This document shows positions 1-7,738 of a stretch of 64,000 nt of DNA, in pieces; positions within the stretch are counted from its first letter, which is position 1; each line of letters starts with the position of its first letter. The notes beneath the pieces are model-generated. The model saw nothing but the letters and a program-made list of their open reading frames with translations. It did not search any database and was not told where the DNA came from. This DNA is from an uncultured Eisenbergiella sp. Lineage in GTDB: Bacteria > Bacillota > Clostridia > Lachnospirales > Lachnospiraceae. The stretch is taken from positions 1 through 64,000 of the forward strand of contig CAJUEL010000021.1 in assembly GCA_910585455.1 (NCBI GenBank), given 5' to 3'. The translations under genes and the position numbers were made by a program.

Positions 1-87
1 ACAAACAACAGGAAAAGTAAATTCGTATACCAAAGTTTTTTATCTACACCCAGTTTGGGCGGTATCCGGCGATGTGTGTGGCTTCCG

Positions 88-115
88 CAACAGTTCGGAC
101 AGGGCTGAATTGTTA
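88..115. repeat. Short dispersed repeat, family C (degenerate copy)
   Basis: An imperfect palindrome of the form AACAGTTCGG-n-CTGAATTGTTAC. The same GTAACAGTTCAG/CTGAACTGTTAC pair recurs at 481-510, 22121-22254, 31578-31607 and 35026-35065. This copy sits just left of the long palindrome A1 and faces the matching copy on its right. Confidence 0.5.
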
Positions 116-133
116 CTGGTTTTCACCGGACGG

Positions 134-451
134 GAAAGTGCAGGCGGGGACAGGAGGACGGGGCCGGGAAGCGGGACGGGCATACGGGCATGGGAGGAAC
201 GCGCACAGGAGCATGGATTTTTTGGGGCTATATCCAAAACGGGAAATTCTACCCGGTTTCCTGCCCATTCCAAAACGTGTCATGGCGCAATCAACTCACT
301 TCGTTCGGGCAGGAATGTGCCGGAAGCCGGGGGAATTTCTCCGTTTTGGATATCATGCCCCAAAAAAGCCATGCTCCTGTGCGCGTTCCTCCCATGCCCG
401 TATGCCCGTCCCGCTTCCCGGCCCCGTCCTCCTGTCCCCGCCTGCACTTTC
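134..451. repeat. Long intergenic palindrome, family A, copy A1
   Basis: The arm from 134 to about 250 is matched by the reverse complement from about 335 to 451, giving a nearly perfect hairpin over 100 bp long. The tip around 300-325 holds the family A signature AACTCACTTCGTTCGG. Short ORFs on both strands here are products of the palindrome, not genes. No protein-coding gene is seen from 1 to 545. The arms differ in sequence from those of copies A2 and A3, but the tip and the order of the inner segments (GAAATTC, CCAAAAC, CAGGAAT) are shared. Function unknown. Confidence 0.85.
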
Positions 452-480
452 TTCTCTGGCGTGAGCAAAACAAATTTATC

Positions 481-510
481 GCGCAGACCTGTCTGAACTG
501 TTACTTTCTT
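481..510 (-). repeat. Short dispersed repeat, family C (partial)
   Basis: Reads GCGCAGACCTGTCTGAACTG on the plus strand followed by TTAC, which is the end of the full family C element seen at 22214-22254 and 35026-35065. Together with 88-115 it brackets palindrome A1. Confidence 0.5.
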
Positions 511-545
511 ACAGTTTCACATACTCCATTCGCTCATTTTTTGTG

Positions 546-574
546 TTGACACCGCTCCCCCAGGAGCATATAAT
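546..574 (+). promoter_or_regulatory. Consensus sigma-A promoter for the Rpn nuclease gene
   Basis: TTGACA at 546-551, a 17-base spacer and TATAAT at 569-574, a perfect match to the vegetative consensus. Transcription would begin near 581 and leave a leader of about 190 bases before the start codon at 768. Confidence 0.8.
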
Positions 575-767
575 GAATTTCATCAGGAACCGATTCTATT
601 ACTGTGAAAATTCATTCGCCTGTCTGTTTTGATCTGTCAGGGAACGGTCTTTGGCTTTATCGCCAGCATTTATTTTCACACACACTGCTATGTTGGCAAA
701 GCCGAAAAAACTGGATATCCGAAAAGGAGGATGCCATTTTCGTGACTTTGCCGGAAATGGAGGAAAT

Positions 768-1715
768 ATGGCTTATACCAAAAAGAAACTGGAGGAGCTG
801 GACATCATTGATAACTTTTTGATGGACAGGCTGGCTTTTGACGAGACTTTCGGCGAGGATTTCTGCCGCAGGATGCTGTCTTCACTGCTGCAGAAAGAGA
901 TTACCGGCAGGCTGCAGGTGCATGCGCAGAAGTTTCTGCCTGCTCACACGCCAACGATGCGCGGCATTCGGATGGATGTGGAAATCGAAGAGACGGGCGA
1001 TGTGCGGGAAGGGGCAAAACCGGCAATCCTGAATATTTATGATCTGGAGCCCCACCAGCGGAACGATCTGGATCTGCCGCGGCATAACCGCTTTTATCAG
1101 GCGAAAATCGACAGCCGGGGGCTTGGCAGTGGAACAAAGGATTTTCAGAAGCTTCCCAATCTCTATATCCTGACAATATTGAACTATGATCCCTTCGGGC
1201 AGGATTACATGATGTACACAATCCGGAATCACTGTGAGGAGATTCCGGAGCTGGAATATGAGGACGGGCTGCGGTTTTATTACTTCTATACGGGTGGAAA
1301 AAAGGGCGGAAATGATCAGCTTCGCACGCTGTTGCGCTATATTCAGGACAGCCGGAGGGAAAACGCCACGGATGAGGCAACACTGGCATTGCATCAGCAT
1401 GTGAGCAGAGCGAAGGTATCACCGGAGGTGAAAGAGGCTTATATGACATTTGAAGAATTCATCTATTATGAGCGGAAGGATGCGGCAAAGGAAGCAGCAA
1501 AAGAAGCTGCAAAAGAAACAGAAATAAAGACCCGGCATACAGATATTCTGAGCATTTTGGCCGATTACGGCGAAATTCCGGAATCCATCAGGAAACATAT
1601 AGAAGAAACCGACGATCCCGATACGCTAAGCCACTGGGTGAAGCTCGCCGCAAGGGTGAACAGTCCGGAAGAATTTATGGAAAGGCTGGCGTCAAAAACC
1701 GATCAGAATGCCTAA
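768..1715 (+). CDS. Rpn family recombination-promoting nuclease / putative transposase
   Basis: A 315-residue protein of the PD-(D/E)XK Rpn/YhgA-like family, whose members are DNA nucleases that promote RecA-independent recombination. An Asp in MDVEIE (about residue 70) and YDLEPHQ (91-97) fit the D...ExQ active-site pattern of this fold, followed by the family-typical stretch ending in LPNLYILTIL. An Ala/Lys/Glu repeat (KEAAKEAAKE) forms a short helical linker near residue 240. ATG at 768 was chosen because GGAGGAAAT precedes it; the frame is open further upstream but without a better site. It stands alone behind its own consensus promoter and ends at a terminator shared with rpmF. Such genes are often multicopy in this family. 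Confidence 0.85.
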   Translation: MAYTKKKLEELDIIDNFLMDRLAFDETFGEDFCRRMLSSLLQKEITGRLQVHAQKFLPAHTPTMRGIRMDVEIEETGDVREGAKPAILNIYDLEPHQRNDLDLPRHNRFYQAKIDSRGLGSGTKDFQKLPNLYILTILNYDPFGQDYMMYTIRNHCEEIPELEYEDGLRFYYFYTGGKKGGNDQLRTLLRYIQDSRRENATDEATLALHQHVSRAKVSPEVKEAYMTFEEFIYYERKDAAKEAAKEAAKETEIKTRHTDILSILADYGEIPESIRKHIEETDDPDTLSHWVKLAARVNSPEEFMERLASKTDQNA

Positions 1716-1716
1716 G

Positions 1717-1746
1717 CAAAAAGACCTCCGCTTCCGGAGGTCTTTC
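1717..1746. terminator. Bidirectional intrinsic terminator between Rpn gene and rpmF
   Basis: A perfect GACCTCCG...CGGAGGTC stem with a short loop, flanked by an A-run on the left and TCTTT on the right, so it can end transcription from both convergent genes. Confidence 0.85.
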
Positions 1747-1770
1747 CTGTCTGAATTCATTTGGCAAGCA

Positions 1771-1953
1771 TTACGCTTCCACTTTGATAATCTCGCGCTT
1801 GTTGTAAGAACCGCAAGCCTTGCAGACTCTGTGGGGCACCATCAGTGCGCCGCACTTGCTGCACTTCACCAATGTCGGTGCGCTCATTTTCCAGTTAGCC
1901 CGTCTCTTATCTCTTCTGGACTTGGAAGACTTATTCTTAGGACAGATAGACAT
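1771..1953 (-). CDS. rpmF: 50S ribosomal protein L32
   Basis: A 60-residue basic protein of the large ribosomal subunit. The N-terminus MSICPKNKSSKSRRDKRRAN is typical of bL32, and Cys31, Cys34, Cys44 and Cys47 (CSKC...CKAC) form the zinc-ribbon seen in zinc-binding L32 forms. It follows the DUF177 gene after only two bases, the usual yceD-rpmF arrangement, so the two are translated from one message. Confidence 0.97.
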   Translation of the reverse strand: MSICPKNKSSKSRRDKRRANWKMSAPTLVKCSKCGALMVPHRVCKACGSYNKREIIKVEA

Positions 1954-1955
1954 CG

Positions 1956-2480
1956 TTACACCTCCTTATTCGCGTTAAAAACATCCATAATTGCCGCCAT
2001 CCTGGGATCAGGAACGAATGTATCACAGCCGCACGCTCCTGTGTTTAGGTCCTTCCCGCATACGGGACAAAGTCCCTTGCAGTCCGGCCTGCACAATACC
2101 TTCATGGGCCAGCTCAACATAATCTCATTTTCGATCAGGCGATCTACATTCAGCTCATAACCTTCCATGAAAGCATCCTGCTCTTCCCTCTCATCAGCGC
2201 CCGCCATCTCCGGGGATAACACTTCTCTGATGATTGTCAGGTCAAAAGGATACTCCACTTCACTTAAGCATCTGTCACACGCCAGCACTGCCGTTACATG
2301 CAAAGAAGCCTCCACCAACGCTTTCCCTTTCTCCATATTGGAAAGCTTCAAGGAAACTGCGCTGCATTCCTTCAGCTGATACGCTGTGCCCTCATGCACA
2401 ACCTCTGTGACGGGGCAGGCATATTCTGCCGTGCTGCTCTTGCCCTCGGATGTAAAAACATCTGTTAAATTCACGAACAT
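1956..2480 (-). CDS. DUF177 (YceD) family protein
   Basis: A 174-residue member of the YceD/DUF177 family, which is nearly always encoded just before rpmF; in plants and E. coli homologues have been linked to 23S rRNA accumulation. Two cysteine pairs are visible, CDRC in the middle and CRPDCKGLCPVCG near residue 130-145, which probably bind a metal. It is the first gene of the operon with rpmF and is read from a strong promoter at 2528-2556. Confidence 0.92.
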   Translation of the reverse strand: MFVNLTDVFTSEGKSSTAEYACPVTEVVHEGTAYQLKECSAVSLKLSNMEKGKALVEASLHVTAVLACDRCLSEVEYPFDLTIIREVLSPEMAGADEREEQDAFMEGYELNVDRLIENEIMLSWPMKVLCRPDCKGLCPVCGKDLNTGACGCDTFVPDPRMAAIMDVFNANKEV

Positions 2481-2527
2481 AGTATACTCCCAACGGATAA
2501 AGCAAAAACCTCATCCACACTTTTCTA

Positions 2528-2556
2528 AGTATACATATCCGCTATCCGTTTGTCAA
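2528..2556 (-). promoter_or_regulatory. Sigma-A promoter for DUF177-rpmF
   Basis: On the minus strand TTGACA (2551-2556), 17 bases, TATACT (2528-2533). The -35 box lies inside the last codons of the upstream MFS gene, so the ribosomal operon starts inside the end of the sugar locus. Confidence 0.8.
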
Positions 2557-3834
2557 GAAATTTTTCTCCGAAATTCCAAAAGCCTTCTGCATAAAAACAA
2601 TCGCCGCCACCACGATCAGAAACGAAATCCCCGACAGCAGCTGCTGTCCATATACCGGTATTCCCAAAACCATATTGCCGTTTGCCTGCACTGCCTCAAG
2701 CAGCCTGCCCGCCAGAATGGATGCCAGAAATCCGCAAAGCCCGCCGATGCTGTTTTTTATTGCCATCGCCTGTGCGATATATGCCTCTTCCACATAGCTG
2801 TAGGTGATGTTATAGGAGTTCATGTTGGTCCCCGCAAGGCAGCAATTGTATAAAACCGTATACAGGATTACCAGAAACCACGTTTTTTGAGTGGTGAACA
2901 TATTCGCCAAAAAAGCGCCCGCCGCAAGATACAGCCCCAGCTTAAAGCCCTTCGCACAGGAGTGCCTGTCCGAATAGCGCCCCAGAGGCCCTGTCACCGC
3001 CAGCCGGACAAAATTCGCGCCCATATTGATCACCTGTACTGCAAATACGGAAAGCATCAGCTCCTTTGTTTTAAAAATTCCCATAAAGCCGATGGTAAAA
3101 TACCGTGCCACATCCCACAAAACCGTCAGAACAATCACGTTTTTGAAATTCCGGTTTCCCAACACATGCCGCAGCACATCCGGCAGAGGATGTGCGCCCG
3201 CGCTCTGTTCGCTCTCCTCCTCCTTTTTGATCAGCATAAAACAGATAAAATTGCCAAGATTCAAGATCAATATGGAAACGGCGATGAACAAAAAGCCGCC
3301 CGCCGGATTTCCCAGCCCTTCATAGCGGTCGATCACAAATCCGATCACCATCGTAAACACCATCCCCGCCAAGAGGGAAACTGTCTCCTTCGCGGCGGAA
3401 TATCCCGCCCGTTTTCCCGGCTCCACATAGGAATTCGCCCATTGAAAGCATATGGGGGCAATCAGATAATTGCTGACATACGCCGCTATGACGCTGACCA
3501 CCACCAGGGCGGTCCTTGCCGCCTGTCCCACCGGAAGAAAGGGCGTCAGATACAGGAGCATGAAAAAGAAAAAGCTGGCTGTATCAAAGAGGATGACCAG
3601 CTTTTTGGCGCCGGTCTTCAGTCTGACCAGAAAAATCGACAATATCTGCACCACAAAGGCCAGCGAAACAAAGGAGGAAATGATGCCGATCAGCGCATCG
3701 TCAATCCCCACCCCTTCCAGCAGCTTTGCCAGAAAGGAATCCGCCACCAGCAGCATCAGAAAATAATATATGGTGCATTGCGCCATATACGCTCTACGTG
3801 ACCGTTTATACTCTGTTGATTGAAAATCGCGCAT
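2542..3834 (-). CDS. MFS family transporter
   Basis: A 430-residue, very hydrophobic protein with about twelve membrane segments and the two-half layout of the major facilitator superfamily. The N-terminus MRDFQSTEYKRSRRAYMAQC is cytoplasmic and basic. It begins four bases after the stop of the sugar-permease gene, so it is the last gene of the carbohydrate ABC operon. By position it may export or import a product of the same sugar pathway, but no substrate can be read from the sequence. Confidence 0.85.
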   Translation of the reverse strand: MRDFQSTEYKRSRRAYMAQCTIYYFLMLLVADSFLAKLLEGVGIDDALIGIISSFVSLAFVVQILSIFLVRLKTGAKKLVILFDTASFFFFMLLYLTPFLPVGQAARTALVVVSVIAAYVSNYLIAPICFQWANSYVEPGKRAGYSAAKETVSLLAGMVFTMVIGFVIDRYEGLGNPAGGFLFIAVSILILNLGNFICFMLIKKEEESEQSAGAHPLPDVLRHVLGNRNFKNVIVLTVLWDVARYFTIGFMGIFKTKELMLSVFAVQVINMGANFVRLAVTGPLGRYSDRHSCAKGFKLGLYLAAGAFLANMFTTQKTWFLVILYTVLYNCCLAGTNMNSYNITYSYVEEAYIAQAMAIKNSIGGLCGFLASILAGRLLEAVQANGNMVLGIPVYGQQLLSGISFLIVVAAIVFMQKAFGISEKNFLTNG

Positions 3835-3838
3835 CTTC

Positions 3839-4747
3839 TCAGCCTTTCACGGAGCCGATCATCACCCCTTTTTGAAAATATTTCTGCACAAAGGGATAGG
3901 CTACCAAAACAGGGACAGAGGATACCACAATCACGCCATACTTAAGCAGCTCTGCAGCATCCCGCATAGCGGCCAGCGTATCCGCGTCCGTCACGGAAAG
4001 CTCCATCCGCGAGGCGTTTAAAATGCCCCGCAGCACGAGCTGCAGCGGCCAGAGCTTTTTGTCCCGCAGATACAGCATGGCGCTGAAATAGGAATTCCAA
4101 TGCCCCACCGCATAGTACAAAATCATGACGGCAAAAATTGCCTGGGACAGGGGCATCACGATCCGGAGCAAATACCCGATGTCCGAAATGCCGTCCACTC
4201 TCGCCGCATCATACAGCTCCTCCGGAATGGAATTTTGAAAAAATGTCCGCATGATGATCATATTATAGATGCTGAGCGCACCGGACAAAATCAGCGACCA
4301 CCTGCTGCCGATCAGCCCCAGGTTATAGATCAGCAGATAAGACGGAATCATTCCCCCGGAAAAAAACATGGGAATCATGAACAGCAGCATGTAGATGCGC
4401 TTGCCCTGAAACCTTTTACGGGACAGCGGATAGGCGCACAGCGTGGTCAGCAACAGGTTCAACGCCGTCGCTACCAGGGTGATCAGGATCGTGTTACCGT
4501 ATCCCGTCCAGATATCCCGGTAGGAAAATACCAGCTTATAGCCCTCCAGGGAAAACTCCACCGGCAACAGCAGCACCCTGCCGGAAGCGACCGCCGCCCC
4601 GGAGGAAAAGGAACAGGATACCACATAAATGAGCGGATATAAAATCACGATGCTGATCAGCAGCATCAGCAGGCCCACAGCGATTTGCAGCGCCAAATCC
4701 GCCCTGCTTTTGCGGATATGTCTCTTTTTTGTTCTACCCATAAGCAC
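3839..4747 (-). CDS. Carbohydrate ABC transporter permease (LplC/YtcP type)
   Basis: A 302-residue inner membrane permease of the binding-protein-dependent transport family with six predicted helices. The sequence DAARVDGISDIGYLLRIVMPL is close to the EAA loop that docks to the ATPase (EAAxxDG...P). LplC-type features include the C-terminal end GSVKG. It starts four bases after the partner permease. No ATPase gene lies in the operon, as usual for this class, which shares an MsmK-type ATPase encoded elsewhere. Confidence 0.93.
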   Translation of the reverse strand: MLMGRTKKRHIRKSRADLALQIAVGLLMLLISIVILYPLIYVVSCSFSSGAAVASGRVLLLPVEFSLEGYKLVFSYRDIWTGYGNTILITLVATALNLLLTTLCAYPLSRKRFQGKRIYMLLFMIPMFFSGGMIPSYLLIYNLGLIGSRWSLILSGALSIYNMIIMRTFFQNSIPEELYDAARVDGISDIGYLLRIVMPLSQAIFAVMILYYAVGHWNSYFSAMLYLRDKKLWPLQLVLRGILNASRMELSVTDADTLAAMRDAAELLKYGVIVVSSVPVLVAYPFVQKYFQKGVMIGSVKG

Positions 4748-4751
4748 CTCC

Positions 4752-5699
4752 CTAAAACATATTCATTTCGCCGCTGGTCATTTTTTTCGTAAGCTGATTC
4801 ACGAAAACGAGCAGGACACAGTTGATGATGGAATTAAACAGACCGATGGCGCTGGCATAGGAAAAATCCGTCCCGGTTCCCAAAGCAACCTTGTAAACAT
4901 AAGTGGATATGATCTCCGATTTGCTCAGATTCAGACTGGTCTGCATCAGATACGCTTTCTCAAACCCGACGCTCATCACGCTGCCGCAGCGCAGAATCAG
5001 CATCGTCGCGACAGTGGGGGCAATGGAGGGAAAATCCACATATAAAATCCGCTTCCAGCGGCTCGCCCCGTCCATGATGGCGGCCTCATGATATTCCGGT
5101 GACACGGAGCTCAATGCCGCCATATAAATAATCGTGTTCCATCCCAGCTGCTGCCAGATGCCGGAGAGAATATAGGTCGCCCGAAAGGCACCTGGCAGCC
5201 CGAAAAAATCCGTGGCATATCCTGCCCCGCCCAGCAGCCTGTATACGGTTCCATATATGCCGCTGACCGGATTGAAAATCTGACGCATGATGGAAACCAG
5301 CACCATGATGGACAGAAAATGCGGAATATAGGTGACGTTCTGCACAAACTTTTTAAATTTTTCATTTTCAACCGTATTCAAAAGCAGCGCAAAAATGATC
5401 GGCAGCGGAAAGCTCAGCAGAATGGAGCCAACAGACAGCGCAAGCGTGTTGGTGAACACCTGCCTGAAATTATAATTTGTCAAAAACTTCACAAACCATT
5501 TTACCCCCACCCAGTCACTTTCCAGAATGCCCTTCCTGGGACTGAAATCCCTGAAAGCGATCTGCGCCCCGTACATGGGCCAATAAGAAAAGATCAGAAT
5601 ATATATGAGCGGAAACAGAATCAGCAAATGCAGCTGCCAGTCCCGTTTCAAATCCCTGACGAACCTGTAACGCCATGTGTGTTTTTTTTGATTGATCAT
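4752..5699 (-). CDS. Carbohydrate ABC transporter permease (LplB/YtlP type)
   Basis: A 315-residue permease of the polysaccharide-type ABC family. The opening IFSYWPMYGAQIAFRDF is typical of LplB proteins. The EAA loop reads EYHEAAIMDGASRWKRILYV. The frame is open to 5918, but ATG at 5699 is preceded by AGGAGGGG and matches the family start, so the longer reading runs into the binding-protein gene and is rejected. Works with the 3839-4747 permease and the binding protein at 5797-7560. Confidence 0.93.
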   Translation of the reverse strand: MINQKKHTWRYRFVRDLKRDWQLHLLILFPLIYILIFSYWPMYGAQIAFRDFSPRKGILESDWVGVKWFVKFLTNYNFRQVFTNTLALSVGSILLSFPLPIIFALLLNTVENEKFKKFVQNVTYIPHFLSIMVLVSIMRQIFNPVSGIYGTVYRLLGGAGYATDFFGLPGAFRATYILSGIWQQLGWNTIIYMAALSSVSPEYHEAAIMDGASRWKRILYVDFPSIAPTVATMLILRCGSVMSVGFEKAYLMQTSLNLSKSEIISTYVYKVALGTGTDFSYASAIGLFNSIINCVLLVFVNQLTKKMTSGEMNMF

Positions 5700-5731
5700 C
5701 AAACCCCTCCTTCGTATGCCCGCCTTTGTAA

Positions 5732-5755
5732 AACAGCCGGGTACCCCCGGCTGTT
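5732..5755 (-). terminator. Intergenic hairpin between binding protein and permease genes
   Basis: AACAGCCGG and CCGGCTGTT form a nine-base-pair stem with a six-base loop, followed on the minus strand by TTTAC. It lies between the binding-protein gene and its permeases. Such hairpins often protect the 3' end of the abundant binding-protein message or partly stop transcription; the short T-run argues for a leaky terminator at most. Confidence 0.55.
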
Positions 5756-5796
5756 CCTCTAAAAACGGTGCAGATGATTGCTCATAGATACGATTA

Positions 5797-7560
5797 TTAT
5801 AACCGGCTATAGGCCGCCTGCGCGCATTCCAGCAGCTTCGACTGCCCCCGCGCCTCCAGCTCATCCAGATAACTGTTCCAGTCTGCGTCATTGCCAGGAT
5901 CCAGCGCGCCGGTCGCAAAAAGTCCCCTGGCCTCCTGGACGTACTCCTGATACAGGGTTTTCAGCTCGGACACGACCGCCTGCTCCTCTTCGGTATAAAC
6001 CACCTGATTGAAAACCTCCTCCGGAACAGGGGTATTCGTATAGCACTCCAGCTCGGACTTTAACAGACCGTTGCGGATCGACAGCCCGGAGCCGTCGTCC
6101 ACATAGCTTGTCTGCGTCTCCCTGCCGGTCACAAATACGCAATACATGTAGTGCCAGCACCGGTTATTATTTCCGCTGTACGCCGCAGAATCCAGCACCT
6201 CCACCCTGGCGGGCAGCCCGGTATTCCCCACAGCGCCTTCCGCCGCATCGGTCCAGTCCTCTCCATACACGCCATACCGGTTGCGGCGCACGGACTCCGG
6301 ACTGCTCATGAAATCAAGCAGGTAAAATGCCAACGCAGGATCCGCGCAGTCCTCCGTGATCACGTTGTTGTACCTGTAATTATCCAGAAAATAAGGCGCA
6401 TATCCTCCCGTCGTGTTCCCCTCCGGCGCCTTGAGCGGCGCAAGACCCGTATACTCCTTAAGAAGCTCGCTGTTTTCGTCCATATGCAGCGTGGGATGGC
6501 AGGAAACCGCTCCCACAATGCCCACACCGTCCTCCGGCGTGATCATGGGCATCAATATGGAATCGTCCCCGGTAAATACCGTCGTGGACAAAAGCTTCTC
6601 GGATACCAGCTTATTCATATAGATCATGGCCTCCCGGTATTCCTCCGAGCTGTAGGGCGACCACAGCTTTCCGTCGGTCACGTTCCAGAGGAAATTGTCG
6701 TTGCAGTATACGAAAGCGTTGATCAGAAATTCCGGCATCGCGCTGCGGTATGCCCGGCTTCCGGTAATCGGAATTTCGTCCGCCTTTCCGTTTCCGTTGG
6801 GATCCTCATCCCGGAATTTCACCAGCACCTCATACAGCTCATCCGGCGTGGTGGGCATCTGCGCTCCCACCTTATCCAGCCAGGCCTGATTGATAAAGCA
6901 GGGCGCGACAATTTTGTCAAATATCTGCTGCTGATAACAAGGATAGCTATAGATCGCGCCGTTTGCCGCCGTTCCTATGGCGGCGATTCGGTCCATCACC
7001 TCCTCCGGAATGATCCCCCTCTGCTGGTCATACCAGGTCCCCTTCTCCTGCAGGTATCCGCTGATATCCGCAAAATAACCGTCCATGCCATAATTTTTTA
7101 CCCCCGCCGCGTCAAAGGGCGCATCCAGGATAATATCCGGCAGCTTCTCGTCCGTGGTCATCATCAGGGTCAGCTGATTCTTATATTCCGTTTTATCGCT
7201 GGAAAATACAACAAAATCCAGATGGATGCCCGTCTGCTCCTCCAGCCAGAGCGTATACTCGTTCGTTTCATGATCCGCGGTTCTGGGGTCCCCGGACAGG
7301 CCGATGGTGAGCGTCACCTCCTGCGTTGTCAGCGGAAGCGTCCCCGGCACATAGCCTCCATCCGCCTGTGCCGCTTCGGCATCCGCATCGTTTGAGAGCG
7401 TTTCTGCGCCGCTTTCGTCCCCCGCGTTTTCTGCGCCCTTTGCCCCTGCATCCGGCACAGCCTCTTTTTCGGCTCCCTGACTGCCGCATGCGGCCAGTCC
7501 CAGCGCCATCGCGCCTGCCAGCATCAGTGCCAATGTCTTTTTGTAAATCCCTCTCTTCAT
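5797..7560 (-). CDS. Extracellular solute-binding lipoprotein (LplA type)
   Basis: A 587-residue sugar-binding lipoprotein. Signal peptide MKRGIYKKTLALMLAGAMAL ends in the lipobox LAAC, so Cys becomes lipid-anchored. A Ser/Ala/Glu/Asp-rich linker of about 50 residues follows, then the family 1 binding fold. DEDPNGNGKADEI is a calcium-binding loop common in LplA/LipO proteins. ATG at 7560 has AAAGGAGGG ahead; the 24 extra upstream codons are not needed. It is the first gene of the transport operon and has its own promoter region with the AraC-type double motif at 7629-7659. Confidence 0.93.
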   Translation of the reverse strand: MKRGIYKKTLALMLAGAMALGLAACGSQGAEKEAVPDAGAKGAENAGDESGAETLSNDADAEAAQADGGYVPGTLPLTTQEVTLTIGLSGDPRTADHETNEYTLWLEEQTGIHLDFVVFSSDKTEYKNQLTLMMTTDEKLPDIILDAPFDAAGVKNYGMDGYFADISGYLQEKGTWYDQQRGIIPEEVMDRIAAIGTAANGAIYSYPCYQQQIFDKIVAPCFINQAWLDKVGAQMPTTPDELYEVLVKFRDEDPNGNGKADEIPITGSRAYRSAMPEFLINAFVYCNDNFLWNVTDGKLWSPYSSEEYREAMIYMNKLVSEKLLSTTVFTGDDSILMPMITPEDGVGIVGAVSCHPTLHMDENSELLKEYTGLAPLKAPEGNTTGGYAPYFLDNYRYNNVITEDCADPALAFYLLDFMSSPESVRRNRYGVYGEDWTDAAEGAVGNTGLPARVEVLDSAAYSGNNNRCWHYMYCVFVTGRETQTSYVDDGSGLSIRNGLLKSELECYTNTPVPEEVFNQVVYTEEEQAVVSELKTLYQEYVQEARGLFATGALDPGNDADWNSYLDELEARGQSKLLECAQAAYSRL

Positions 7561-7628
7561 TGCAAACCCTCCTTTGCACATCCACACAGCTGTTACGCCC
7601 CCATTATTGCGCAGCAATCCGGTTTCTG

Positions 7629-7659
7629 GCAACTCTCACATCGGAATATGGACTCTCAC
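7629..7659 (-). promoter_or_regulatory. Double GTGAGAG motif, probable AraC-regulator operator for the binding-protein operon
   Basis: On the minus strand, two GTGAGAG boxes with a period of 20 bases and ATATTCC between them, ending in GTTGC. The same arrangement (period 21) occurs at 12287-12318 before the GH39 genes. The downstream box runs into a possible -35 (TTGCCA) with AATAAT 18 bases further, the placement expected for an AraC activator touching RNA polymerase. The motif lies 69-99 bases before the ATG of the binding protein. Confidence 0.65.
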
Positions 7660-7660
7660 A

Positions 7661-7695
7661 ACAATAGAATTCACGCTTCGCGAGAATTCTATTGT
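7661..7695. terminator. Palindrome after the AraC regulator gene
   Basis: ACAATAGAATTC and GAATTCTATTGT form a perfect 12-base-pair stem with an 11-base loop. No T-run follows on either strand, so it may be a weak terminator, an RNA-stabilising hairpin or an operator. Confidence 0.5.
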
Positions 7696-7702
7696 CATGA
7701 AT

Positions 7703-7736
7703 AATAGTTCCGGCAGGTCTGCGCGTTTACCGCGCA
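7703..7736 (+). repeat. Short dispersed repeat, family C
   Basis: AATAGTTCCGGCAGGTCTGC followed by GCGTTTACCGCGC matches the family C core (GTTCAGACAGGTCTGCGCG-loop-CGCGC) seen complete at 35026-35065. It abuts the stop codon of the AraC gene. Confidence 0.55.
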
Positions 7737-7738
7737 CA

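Noticed and set aside
40..549. Overlapping ORFs of 60-140 codons on both strands
   Set aside because: They come from palindrome A1, which gives open frames on both strands. None has a ribosome site, known family or normal composition.
6151..7395. 414-codon plus-strand ORF
   Set aside because: Antisense shadow of the solute-binding lipoprotein gene; no ribosome site or family.
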